Shown: positions 42,587 through 55,500 of the stretch, in pieces
Layout: every line of letters begins with the position of its first letter
How positions within the stretch are numbered: the stretch's first letter is position 1
From: Paroedura picta
Taxonomy: Eukaryota > Chordata > Lepidosauria > Squamata > Gekkonidae
DNA length: 64,000 nucleotides
Direction: 5' to 3'
Assembly: GCF_049243985.1 (NCBI RefSeq)
Contig: NC_135381.1
Span: forward strand, 19,517,345-19,581,344
Notes under the pieces: generated by a model
Seen by the model: only the letters and a program-made list of their open reading frames with translations
Told to the model about the DNA's origin: nothing
Database searches by the model: none
Translations under genes and position numbers: made by a program

Positions 42587-44904
42587 ATGTTATACATGTT
42601 AACCTGTGTATTCTTATGTAGTTTCACTACCTATATAGGATTTAGCTGTTGGTCAGGCAAAGTACCAAAGTTCACTGCCTTGAGCCAGTGCATTAGTATA
42701 GCTGAAGAAATATTAGATTCATTGTTCTCCTGATACAAACAGTACTGTTTTTATCTTTATAGCGTTGCTTTGAGAATTTAATGAGCGTTATCAAGATGTA
42801 TCTTAGTAGTTCACCTAGTACTTATTCATTAGCACAAAACATTTATGGAACAATGATTAGATTTAGAGGACAATATTGTGCTATACTTATTTGTCACCTA
42901 ATTGTCACCTTTATAAAAAATGTAAGGGTCCAATCAGGCTTTCTGATGGTGACTTCATGTAAAAGGAGACTTTATATTTGGTATAAGTGTATGTGCTAGG
43001 CTTTCCATTTTATATTACGTTCTCCCTATCAGTTTAAAACCTTATCTGCCATGATCTTAGGGAATTGTAATGATAATATCTCATGCTAGCTTTAAGAAAT
43101 GTTAGATCTTATTTCTTACTGCCTGCATTTCCTATGTAAGATGAACTTGCACCTGTTTATATTTGTCAATTTCTTGCCTGATAAAAAGAATTATGATTTA
43201 TTTTAAATACAGTCATTAGATAAGTTCTCTGTTTGTTCTGCTGGCAAAGGATCTGGCATCCAACCTATAACATTTCATTGTAATATGTTTCTCTCAGCAA
43301 TCTTGCTAATTAGGGCTTCTGCAGCTGTATTCAGCTAATGAGGCTTTAACTCTCCAAGACCTGGATTCTCTGTAGATTGGGTAGAAATTAAATAATTTAT
43401 CATGCTGGGAGACAGAAGTGACAGGTGCATTTGATCACGAGGGGTGAAAAAAAAACCCATCGCAATGAAAGTCTCAAGTTTCTTTACATTGCTTTTACAA
43501 TCTCTCAGGTTCAGTTTGTCCAGTTCCAACTTCCCACCTACCACAATGGAGAAGGATAACCATTAGGACTTCCAGTTCTTGAACTCTTCACTTTACTGTT
43601 CCTTGATCTACAGTTAGCATTTTATGCTGATTTGATGCCAATCCACTGATATAATAAATCAGAACAAACAACCACCAGGAAATGAGATAATCTAATAGTT
43701 CCACTAAGAACTGATTACATTCAATGTATACTTTCTTATGGTTTATTAGAATAGTTGAGTTGATCGTTTAAAAATCTGGCCTTTATCCTAGACAGGAATA
43801 TCAAGGCAGAGGCCCCATGAATGTGTGTTATAATGAAACCTAAAGACAGAAAACTGTGTTCCAAGAAATTGTGGGAAAGGAAGAGTAGGCTACAGGGCAG
43901 AGGTTTTTCCCCAGACAGTAGTCTTGTTGTATATAGAGAGTTTTTCTTGGACCTGCATAACCATGATCTTACAAGGCCATCTAGAACTCCATAAACAACA
44001 CAGAATGGGGAGGAGAAAATGTTCACCTTCTATTAGGATCATCTGTCTAGTATCCAAGGTCTGAATCCAATATGGATTTTAAAAGATTGACCAATGGAGC
44101 TAGTCAAAGCTAGAATGTAGGATTTTGCAAACCTAGGAAAAAAACTCAGGAACACAGAAAAAACTGAGATGGTTCCACAGATATACAGAAAATATTACTT
44201 TGTAATTAAAAAAAAAAAAGAAGAAGACACCTCCCCCTAAGTAATGGCCCAGTGAAGGCTGGACATACTCTTTGCCCTCTATGGGGAATGCAGTGTTTAA
44301 GACAACTGAGCATATGGTTGCCATGTGCCTGTTTATGACAGAAGGGCTCCTGCTGGTGGACCTGACCTTGATCTCCCAGAGAAAAGTCCAGGGGCAAAAC
44401 AACTTTGCAAAATGTGCAACTTCGTATTCAACTGTAAATCCAGATGGTTTTTTGGGCAATGCTCTGGCCATCCCTGAAAACTCCTTGGGAAATACAGTCC
44501 AAGCATTGCCCAAACTTCTTATATCACATCATGTGATGCCAGTTTTACACCTTGCCCTAAAGCTTCTGGGCCTGGCATCCCTAGATTGAGCATCTATTCA
44601 AAGGGATGAGGGAGGAAGTTCAGGTGGCCTGATCCAGCGCTAAGAGCTGTGAGTAGCCAGGAAGGGAAATTTGAGTCAGGGAAATATTTAATTCTTAAAA
44701 ATGAATGAGGCCTAGGGTGTGAGGTGAGCAATGATAGATGTTGTACTTCCCTGACACAATCACACAAATGTCTGAAGGGATGTCTTTATCTGGAGGACTG
44801 AAAAGGCCCTGGCTCTGGTCGAGGTCAGGCATCCTTCGCTTGGGCTGGGGACCACCAGCAGATTCATACCCATTGAGACACAAGGCTCTGCAGTGGGCAT
44901 AAGG

Positions 44905-45042
44905 CAGGGGTAGTCAAACTGCAGCCCTCCAGATGTCCATGGACTACAATTCCCAGGAGCCCCCTGCCAGCGAATGCTGGCAGGGGGCTCCTGGGAATTG
45001 TAGTCCATGGACATCTGGAGGGCCGCAGTTTGACTACCCCTG
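44905..45042. mobile_element. palindromic hAT-type MITE, copy 2
   Basis: 138 bp, starts caggggtagtcaaactgcag and ends in its complement. Exact 8-bp duplication gcataagg at 44897-44904 and 45043-45050. Confidence 0.95.
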
Positions 45043-46259
45043 GCATAAGGTGATAGGCAGTTCTTCAGATATGTGGAGCTTAGACCATTTAATTAATTAA
45101 TTAATTAATTAATTAATTATTTGCCGCCCTCCCCGGAGGCTCCCCATGGATGGCCTTAAAGATTAACACCAAAAGCTTGAACCTGATCCAGAACACAACC
45201 ACCAGTCAGTGTAGCTGCCTTAGCACTGACTGATATGGGCCCCTCAAGGTGTTCCAGTGAGGAACCTAGCAGCTGGATTACTGACCCTCAGGGAAGTAAT
45301 GCTAAATTAGAGACAATTCATAGAATTCATAGAATGGAGTTGGAATTTTATTTAAAAAAAACATAAGGAGACAGATTTATGTATTCATTTATTTGCTTAC
45401 CTTCCTTTCTCCATGCATCTCTGAACCCAATAACACTAAACATTAAAAACAACAGATATAAATCAATGTAAAACCAATCTAGTAACACTTTATGTTCCCC
45501 CCAACAGGATGTTTCCCCTTTGCCCAGGGTCAAGCTGTCCCAGAAGTTCTCTAGAATATTTGTGTCTTGCAGTATCATGGAAATCTAGGATAATAGAAAT
45601 TCCCATCTGACCTCTTCTAGGAATGTATCCCACAGGCATGGGGCAGCCATTGAACAGACCTTAGACAAGGGGAGCTGGACAACAGGGTGGAATGAAGATG
45701 CAATCCGGCAAGAGGAGAGGAGAGGAGGCAGGATCTTTGACAGGGACCTGTCACCTAGGATTGGCACTCCCCTGTAGTGGGAGACCACCCACCAGCAATC
45801 CTTTTTTCTTTCAGCTGCTCCAAACAGTGGCTAAAGAAAATAAATTGCTGGTGGTGTGCATGGTACAACATCACACTGCTCTTGGAATCACCAGTAACTC
45901 TACTGTTTTACCACTGAATTCCTCGAGATGCATACACCAATGTGTCCTAACTTCTGGTTTTCTTGGGAAGAGATATCATGCACAACACTGATGCCCTCCA
46001 TGTCCTCACCAAGCTAAGACAACCCAGGACAAAGATGGTCCACAATGATCATGAGATACCTCACTCAACAACTGGCCCACAAGGACAGTATGGTGGTGAA
46101 TAGAAGTGGACAGGATCTATCATCATGTTCCTCAACTCTGGCCATTTGTTCTTGTCTCACGGAGTGTGTTTTTAGCATGAAGCTTGCCTAGATATGCTGA
46201 GGATTTTATCTTCTGACATGGGAGTATTCAGTCCCTTTGTCTCAGCAAAGTGCTGGGGC

Positions 46260-46340
46260 TTTCAACAGGAAGCCATGAGAGGCGGAAATTGAGTATCATT
46301 GGACCCTCGATCAGCCTCAAAACCACATCCTTCCTGTTTG
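46260..46340 (+). promoter_or_regulatory. IL2RG: candidate ETS sites upstream of IL2RG
   Basis: aacaggaagcc at about 46264-46274 and, inverted, tccttcctgtt at 46328-46338 (about 95 bases before the start codon) are good GGAA cores. The human IL2RG promoter is known to use an ETS site bound by GABP and Elf-1; the link here is inference. Confidence 0.4.
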
Positions 46341-46428
46341 ACCTTCCATACTGCATATGAGGCTGCTCTGAACAGAATCTTTTCTGCACATCCTCCTCTC
46401 TGACCACGCTGGACTCAGAACAAGACGG

Positions 46429-46522
46429 ATGGATGTCTCCAAGGAACTCGGGATGTTCCTGATACTGGCTCTGCTCTTCTTGGGCCCAGGCAAGCAGACC
46501 ACAGCCCTTCCTGAACTTCAAG
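46429..46522 (+). CDS. IL2RG: IL2RG exon 1 (signal peptide)
   Basis: Residues 1-31, MDVSKELGMFLILALLF to PELQ. The first ATG has a weak context (C at -3, G at +4); the in-frame ATG at 46453 would also give a signal peptide and is the alternative start. Confidence 0.85.
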
Positions 46523-49500
46523 GTAACCTTCCCTACACACGTGCAGCTCACAGAGAAGGTAGAAGGGCGGGTGAGAAATGAACCTCTTAGGCAGGGTTTG
46601 AAGCTTTCTGTTTGAGCTCACCTATAGGCCTGTTCTTGGGCCTATTCAACCGCAGTAGTGGGTAGCTTTCTTTGCAAGAACAAAGACCCATTAGGCCGAC
46701 AGACATTTCCCTTTTTGTTAACCTTTTTTGGTTCCTGGACTATTGTTTGGGTTAAGATTTTTTTTTTCCTTTTTGTTGTGGATTTCTTTGCATTCATATG
46801 TGACCCAAGTGTCTACACCTGAATGCACAAAGCTGACAGGGTTTGTGCATTCAGACTATTCCTCCAACCCAACAAGGTCAGAATAGTCTACTCAGACTGT
46901 CAGTAAATCCCCAGGATGACTAGGGTTGTTCTCTCTGGGATGGGAAACTCCTGGAGATTTGGGGGTAGAGGCTGGAGAAGCACTCACTCCCTTCCCTTCC
47001 CCCCTTCTTCTTGCCAGGCTCCAGGGGGCAGAGCAGCCGCTGCAAATGCCGTGAGGGTGGGACAGTGGCTGCCTTGGCCCCTGCGGGTCACGCAGAGCCT
47101 GCTTTGGCCCCTGGGGCTAGTGTGTTTGCTGCCTTGGCCTCGGGGGCTGCTGCTGCCTTGGCCCCCGCGGGTTGCACAGCAGCTGTCTAGGCCCTAAGGC
47201 AGGGGTAGTCAAACTGCAGCCCTCCAGATGTCCATGGACTACAATTCCCATGAGCCCCTGCCAACATTTGCTGGCAGGGGCTCATGGGAATCGTAGTCCA
47301 TGGACGTCTGGAGGGCTGCAGTTTGACTACCCCTGCCTAAGGCATGCTGGGGCACTTCATGGGTGGGACAATGGATGTCACGTCCGTCTACATTTCCATT
47401 GGACGAGGCACGCCAGAAGATGTGTCCCACGTCAAAACCAAAAGAAATCTATTGCCATTGCCTGGCTGCAGACCCATATGCCCTTTTGCTGCAGGTCCCT
47501 GAACATCTATTGTAGTCACTGAGAGAAAAAGACATCCAAACAAAAACAAAAAAGTTGTAATGGAGGGGAGGCTGGGGTGCCAGAACTTGGAAGCAGGAAG
47601 GCCTCTGTGAGCTGAGACAAACTTTTTTCCTTCCTGAGTTGAACTGGGTCAGTCTGCAGTGGGGGTAGCCAAACTGACTCTCCAGATGTCCATGGACTAC
47701 AATTCCCACAATTCCCTGCCAGCAGCATGCTGCCAGGGGTTTATGGGTTTTGTAGTCCGTGAATATCTGGAGAGCTACAGTTTGGCCACCCCTCGTCTAG
47801 GACTTCTTCTGTCAACATCAAGATTATCTGCCTTGAGTGATAAGACCCATCCGCAACACAAGCTGCCTGCTGAGAACTGGAATTTCCCTGTTGGGACTTT
47901 AAATAAAATGGCAGGCAAGCTCTGGGTAGCTTGAGGAAATTCAGCTGCTTTGGAGCTGTCCAGGAGGGGGACAAGCCAAGCCAACCTGAGCTGGGATGCT
48001 GCAGAACCACCCTTGATGATTAGCCACATTCCGATTGCAGAAGGCTGAGCTGCTCGACAGAATGGAAAATAGTCTCTGCCTCCTTGTTTGGCGCTTCCAG
48101 AGCAGAGTACAATGTAGAGGGGTAGAGCAGCCCAACATGCATCATCCAGGATCTCTGAAAAGAGTCCTTGGAAGCTAACTCAGTCCTGCCGGGCTGTCTT
48201 TTCCAGATGTGAAGTGTATAGTCTTCAGTGACGACTACATGATCTGTGACTGGGAGAGCGGCCAGAAACCAGTCTCCAATTACTCCCTGTACTACTGGTA
48301 TGTTCCTTTTGCTATGCCATCCTTGGGAGCCCTTCTCCCCTGCCTAACGTTTGGGATTGCTTTCTCCCCAGGTCCAATACCCCCCGTGCACTCACTGACA
48401 TACCCACCCCCTTTGCTGTATTTTTTCCACTCATGCATCAAGCTTCATCATGTAACCCACCATCAGCCACACTTCTACATCTGGGTTAGTCCCTCCTCTA
48501 TAACACAAAGGATGTGACTGGTACAGGTGTCCTCTGGGGAAATATGGCAATGTTTTAATAAAACATGCCATACACCTATGGACTCCGGGGATTGGTAGAG
48601 GACAGGAAGGCCTGGAGGATCATTGTCCATGGGGTCGCGATAGGTTGGAAACGACTTTGCAAATAACAACAACACACCTGTGGATCAAAAATGTCAGTGA
48701 TCACAATTGGGGACCACCAGGTACATTTGATGAACTGATCCTTGGTGGCTGTGATCATTGTTGATGTGGAGGGGGGTGTTTCAGCATTCTTTTTATCCAG
48801 GAAGATACAATAAAGTAGGGTTAATCAAACTGCGGCCCTCCAGATGTCCATGGACTACAATTCCCGTAAGCCCCTGCCAGTGAATGCTGGCAGGGGCTCA
48901 TGGGAATTGTAGTCCATGGACATCTGGAAGGCTGCAGTTTGACTACCCCTGCAATAAAGGTATGTGACATGGTTGCCAAATTCAACAATGTGTCAGCAGG
49001 TAAAGCTTCTCCCTTCCTTGTGCTTCTGTGGTTAAAGAATCTTTAGCTGTCCCAGTGCTTAAGAGACATCCAGCCATTGGAAGTCTTCTCCGGTCACTCA
49101 GAATATTGTTTTACGGAAGTAGCTGGAACAAATTTCTCTGAATTGCTCCGTCTCATAGTGAAAAGCATTCAGAACTGCTGAAAGATATTTGTGTTCTTTT
49201 GAGCTCTGAAGGTTTGTTTTGTATAATGATTCCCTTATATGGTGCCCATGATGGACACCAAAGAGCTTGGCACTATCTTCAGGTGCTTGTTTACTTCTTG
49301 AATCTTGGAGGTTAAATCCAAAGGGTCTAAAATTGAGCAGAAAATAAATAAATGAGGGAGCTTCAGGTTACACTCTGCCAGTTGACTGAGCTCTTGTCAG
49401 TCAAACACATCATAGCAGTGTACCTGAAGCTTGGCCAGAGACACAGATTTTTTTAGGAGCTTGAAAACCTGCCTTAATAGTCCTATTGTGGCTAAAGAAT

Positions 49501-52500
49501 CTCTCTTTCTGTCTGTATGTGTTTAACTTGCCACCAAGTCACAACCAACATACGATGACCCCAGCAAGGGGTTTTCAAGGCATGTGAGAAGCCATCGTCT
49601 TCCTTTGCAGAATCTTCCCTGGTTGGAGCATCTACACTAGTTCAAATTCTTTCTACTGTGAAACAAAGTTTGAATTCAGTGGCACCTTTAAGTCCAACAA
49701 AGTTTTATTCAAGGTGTAAGCTTTCATGTGCATGCACACTTCTTCAGATACAGCCCCCCCCCCCCAAAAAAATGATAGCTTGAATAAAACTTGCTGGGCT
49801 TAAAGGTGTCACAAAACTCTAACTTTGATCTGCTGCTTCAGACCAATACGGCTGCCCACCTGCATTTTTCCATTGTGAAGGATGCAAGGAACAGTAAAAT
49901 TGGGCAGCATTGTGTGTCTAGTCTCACTGCCCCATGTCAGCCATTTTGGGGATGGTACCTACTACCCTGTCTTAAAGTTTCAAAAGCGCCTGCAGATTAA
50001 GCAGGGCTATGCATGCTCAGCCTTGTTCAATGCAGAGCTGCCCATAGAGCCTCCTTGGAAGCCACAGTCTCCGTGGGTGTCTGCTTCTCCAGAGATGGGG
50101 ATCCCCACGACCTAAAGCAGGATACTCGACTCTTTTTCTCCACCCCTTAGGTATGCAAAGAATTGCGCTGCAGAGTGTGCACACTATCTCCAAAGAGGTG
50201 GTGTCAACACAGGATGCTGGTTCAACAAGAGCCAGATTGATTATAATCTTTCCTTCAACGTTTATCTCAACGCAAGCAACAACAGCAGCAGCCTCAAGAA
50301 GAGCTACAGCTCCCTGATCAACCAAGGTACGGTGTCCTAGAGCAGTGGTCTCCGGTCAACACTTGACAATTTTACTGAAGCCCGGGTGGGGGGTAGTCTT
50401 TTGCCAAGGGACGTCACCACCGCCTGAGCCCCTGCTCTACTTGCTTTCCCGCTGGTGCCCCTGACTTCCCACCTCCCGCTGGGGTGGGGGGGGCGCTGTC
50501 AGCAGCAGCTGTGCATCGCTATGCCAAGGGGGAGCCCCAGCCATGGTGGCCGCTGGAGAGCACCAAAGGTGAGCCGGCAGCAGAGTGGCAGGGCAGCCCC
50601 CGAGGCAGCAGCCGGGGAGGAGGACGAGGAGGAGCCGCAGCCCGGTACCAACTGGTCTACGGACCAGTACCGGTCCCCAGACTGGGAGTTGGGGACCACT
50701 GTCCTAGAGGACCAAACCACAGGCTTCATTGCTTTTTGATTTGTTTTTACAATTTATTTCTACAGGGGGGTTCCTTTCTGACATATCAGGTTTCCAAAGG
50801 CAAGAATGTGGTTTGATACACAGAAGAATATGAACGTCTGAACTTTACGTGCAGCCTGAAATGCTAAAACCCAGAGATGGCTTGACTGCTTCATCTGTGC
50901 AAATTGGAGCGTCCAATGCCCAGATCAGTCACTTGTAGGGCTGCCAAGCTCTAGGCTGGGCCTGGTGTTCTCCCAGTGCTATAGCTGCTCTCCAAACCGC
51001 AGCAGTCAATTCCCCAGGGAAAAAATAACTGCTTTAGAAGGTGGACTTTATGGATGCCTCCCATTCTGAAACACTATCCAGCCCCAAATCACCAGGCATT
51101 TCCCAATCCAGAGGTTGGCAACTCTACCTAAAGTAGAGCCACGGAAAATTCAGAAAGCTGACAGAAACAGGACAATCTCATTCAGAAACCAACATTTCAT
51201 ATCTGCTGCAATTTATGAGCGATTGTGGATAAAAAGCTTCCTTTATAAAATGAGCTATGTGCTTTTCAGTAGAATTAGGTGGGAAAGGGAATTAGGTAGG
51301 AAGAGAAATCCAGAAATTCCCAGCAGCCATACCAAGAGGCATGGTCAAAGGTGCCTTCACATAGGAGGTTGCCATCCTCCAGGTGGTGGCTGGAGATTTC
51401 TTGGGATTACTGATCTTCAGGTGGCAGACCTGTTCACCTGGAGAAAACAGCCACTTTAAAAAGTGGATTCTATGACATTCTGCCATTGGATTCCCACACC
51501 TCCCATGCTGGCCCTCCTCAGGCTCCACCCCTCAAATGTCCAGGTATTTTCCAACGTGGAGCTGGCAACCCTCCTTAAGATGCTAAACACTCCGCCTTTC
51601 TCTCCTCTAGTGAAACCTAATCCACCTGTCAACCTCACCCTCCAGAGCTTAGGAAACAACCAGCTGCTGTTAACGTGGGGCACAACATACAGACTCCGAG
51701 GCTGTCTACAGCATATGGTGAAATACTGGAGCAGCACAGACCCCAGTCCAAAGGTACTGGCTCTCCTTCTTGTCCTGCTGAGAACAGTTGCAGGGGAGGG
51801 GCATTGCCACTGTAGATGGGAGCCTTTGCAAGCAGCCACCGCCAACTGGGCCTGCAACTGTCACAGATCTCCAGCCCTGGGTTTGTCAATCTCCATGTGG
51901 AACCTGGCACTTTCCCACAATTACAGCTGATCTCCAAATGACAAAAGGCTGATTTGGAGGGTAAACTGCATGGCAGCACACCCTGCTGAGGTTCTGGGCG
52001 TCCCCTAGTCCTACTCTCTCCAAGTTCCATCCACTTATCTCCAGATATTTCTCAGCTTGGAGTTGGCAATCTTCTACTCCTCCAGTGTAGATAATGCCAG
52101 TGCCTGAGGGGAAGGGGTGGGGTGGACCCTGTAGACCAGGGGTAGTCAAACTACGGCCCTCCAGATGTCCATGGACTACAATTCCCATGAGCCCCTGCCA
52201 GCATTTGCTGGCAGGGGCTCATGGGAATTGTAGTCCATGGACATCTGGAGGGCCGCAGTTTGACTACCCCTGCTGTAGACTTTTAGAAAGGCGGTGGACT
52301 CCCGCTATGCTTGTTTTCACTTTGTACCCTGGTAAGGAATAATAGGAGTCTGGCTGAATTTGGTCCTGGAGGGAGACTGATTTTTAAATGCAGCAGAGTA
52401 TATTAACTTCCTAGAAGCATCTGTGTTCTTTTTTCAGAGTCTGCTAAATGGAATCAGTAGGGGACCTGTGAATACTTGCAAGGGGAGGGAGATCCCTTTG

Positions 52501-55500
52501 GATCCTCCGCTGTAGGGCCCTGGGGCTTCCACTGTATTCTTTCTCCTTTAAGCATCCCTTCCCAAGCCAGGGCCAGTCAACGAATCAGGGATCAAAAAGG
52601 GGGCAAAAAGTGTGCTTTTCCCCTTGATCCCTCTTCCAGCTGATGCAGGAAGGTATGCTACAGAAGCATACTTTCTGCTCTAAACTACTTCTATCCCAGG
52701 TTGCAACGGAGATCTTGCAACAAGACTGTAGCTTTTTCTGTTTGTTTGCTTCAGTTCCCCTCTTCTCTTTATTTTTTGGGTTTTTTTCTGCAAACCTGGG
52801 TTTTCTGGGTTGTCTTTCTGTGCCTGGATCCATTGGGTGGATATTTTGATCTGCATTCAGAGGCCAAGTTCAGGATTAGATATCTGATGTTTTTGAGCTG
52901 AAAGGCCCCAACTATTGATCCCCCCCCCAACCAATGCTATACACTTTACAACCTTTGCCCAAATTGTCAGTTGTATGTTTTGTTTTCCAAAACACAAACA
53001 GGGGTGTTGTTGCTGTTTTTCTATGTTTTAGATGTTTCTAAAAATAAAAGTACATCTCTAGTATTGCCATTCAATGTCCCCCAAACAAACTCAAAAATCT
53101 TGGTTTTTCTTTAATGTTCACATGTCCCTGTTCCATATTTATCAGGAAATAGTTTGGCTTTTCTAGAACTTTCCAGCACCTTATAAAGCACATGGCCCTC
53201 ACATTCTTGCTTGCCATAGAGATCTCATTACTGTCCATAGACTGTAGTCCATTGTGTAGAACAAAGCAAAGTGACAGTCAAAGAGCTGCTCCACCTCTAA
53301 AGCAATGGGGTGGGAGCCACCTGGCTGGTAGAAGGAACTGCTGCTTTTCATCTCTTCCATGTTGCCTTCCAGGAATCATCAACAGAAGAAATGATGTACA
53401 TCTTGCCCAGTGTGGATCCAAATAAACGCTATACCTTCAATGTAAAGAGTAAGATCAATGAAAAATGTGGGACCACAGAACTTTGGAGTCTGACAGCCGG
53501 TCCTGTTTCTTGGGGGAGAAATTCCAGCAAAGGTATGAATTACTTTTTTAGAGGACAAGGAAAGATTTGTATAAATAATACCTTAGCCTGATTTCTAATA
53601 AGCACCAGCAGAGTTAGGCAGCTACACTTCTTATGAAGTCACGGTTGCCAGATCACCCCAGGTCACCAGAGGGGGATGGCCTAGGGTTGACAGATTCAGG
53701 TTGGGAATATCCTGAAGATTTGGGGGTGAAGCCTGGGAAGTATAGGGACCTCAGTGGGGCACAATGCCATAGAGTCCATCTCCCCGCCCCTTACGGCATC
53801 CATGTTCTCCAGGGGAACTGATCTCTGTAGTCTGGGAATGACCTGTAGTTCTGGAGGATTCCCCAGGTCCCATGTGAGGGCTGGCATCCTTATGAGTAGA
53901 ACTGCCAACAGACCAAGGGAAAAGTCTTTCCCCCTTTAATAGAGTGTAGATGCTTTTGAGTGGGCGTGTGAAGTTTGTCATGGTACAAATATAAATAACA
54001 CCACCTAGAATTTGCTGCAGTTCAAAGTGATATTAAAGGGGCAGTTAGTGGGACCAGTATAAAAGCTCTTATCAGCCTTAGTATTACTTGGCATTTATGT
54101 AGCACATTTAACTTAATATTCAGTGCAGTTCATCATATATCTATTTCTGAACTTAGCCATAGAGTGTGGATTAATAAAAGGGAGGCAGGGAGAGATAGGG
54201 GGCATTCCGTTACAGCAGGGGTAGTCAAACTGCGGCCCTCCAGATGTCCATGGACTACAATTCTCATGAGCTGTTGACAGGGGCTCATGGGAATTGTAGT
54301 CCACGGACATCTGGAGGACCGCAGTTTGACTACCCCTGCTTTACAGACTGGAACAGAAGCCCAACTTTGCAGAAATTGCTGAGGTCTTTCTTAAAAACTC
54401 AGGGGATTAAAACTCCCTAAAGATGATTATCTATTGATATGGCCAATAAAAATCATCATGTTAAACAAAACAAGAGCTCCCTCAGGGGGCTGAAACAAAG
54501 CTTATTGCTGTAAGAAAAGCATGCTCACCGAGCCCTCAGTTGCCATTTTGGAGAGTGATAGCCAAGCACGTTGTTGCTGAGCCTTCCATGCTTTGGTTTC
54601 ATGGTGGAGCAGAGGTGGATTTGGTGGACACTCTGCAATGGGACACAGGTGCTGGCCCCGGCAGAGAAGAAGCCAAAGATGGGAACGAGACTGGCTGATG
54701 GGTGGGAAGAAGAGAAGGAAGGAGAAAAATAGCTGTTGGGCCTGCTAGAGAATGGAGAGAGGAAAGACGGAGAGGGAGACAGGGGAAAATGAAAGATCCC
54801 CAGCAGATCCGTGTGGGTCCCCCACTAGCTCATCACAACATTAAAACTGCTGACCTCCTGTATCACGGATCGTTCTCCTAGCCCTGATGCCATTCTGTGT
54901 AATGTTAGCATACTTCCATATTGCTTTCCCCAAAACTTTGCTTGGGGATCTGCTACTCCAGCTCCCAGTGCTGTTGTGTCCTTTCTCCACGTTAAAAATT
55001 CCCATCACAACAGTTCCTTCTTGAAGCTTCAAGATTTGTATAACATGAGGCCAAGAGAGCTGCGTGCCATACACCTCACCTTGCAATCCGATGGGTGTCC
55101 TGGTCAGCACTTGTGCACTGAATATAAATGAGCAGTGATAGACTCCAGAGTTAGTCAGAATTGAGGGGCTTTGCAAGAAGGTGGGAGGCAGTGGAGGGAG
55201 CAGTTGTTTCTCCCACTTATTGAGTTTGGTGGGAATACTTGGACTTTCTCCTGCATGACCATAAGCTGATATTAGACATAGAATTCAGGTTGTTGTGAGC
55301 TTAGTATGCTAAGTCCTGATCTACCCCTGACCCATCACCTTGCGTTGCCCATTTCTGGCCCCTAGACAGCAAAATTGGGTCAGCTTCCAGAATATATAAC
55401 AGTTTGCCGCTGTTGAGACACAGTGACACTTCTCCAAGATGCATCAGCTTGTGGCCCTTAGTTGCTGCAGATGGCACAGAACCAGAGACATTTGGTGGTG

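Noticed and set aside
50455-50739. 94- and 110-codon frames in IL2RG intron 3
   Set aside because: They lie within the hAT element and are composition-driven.
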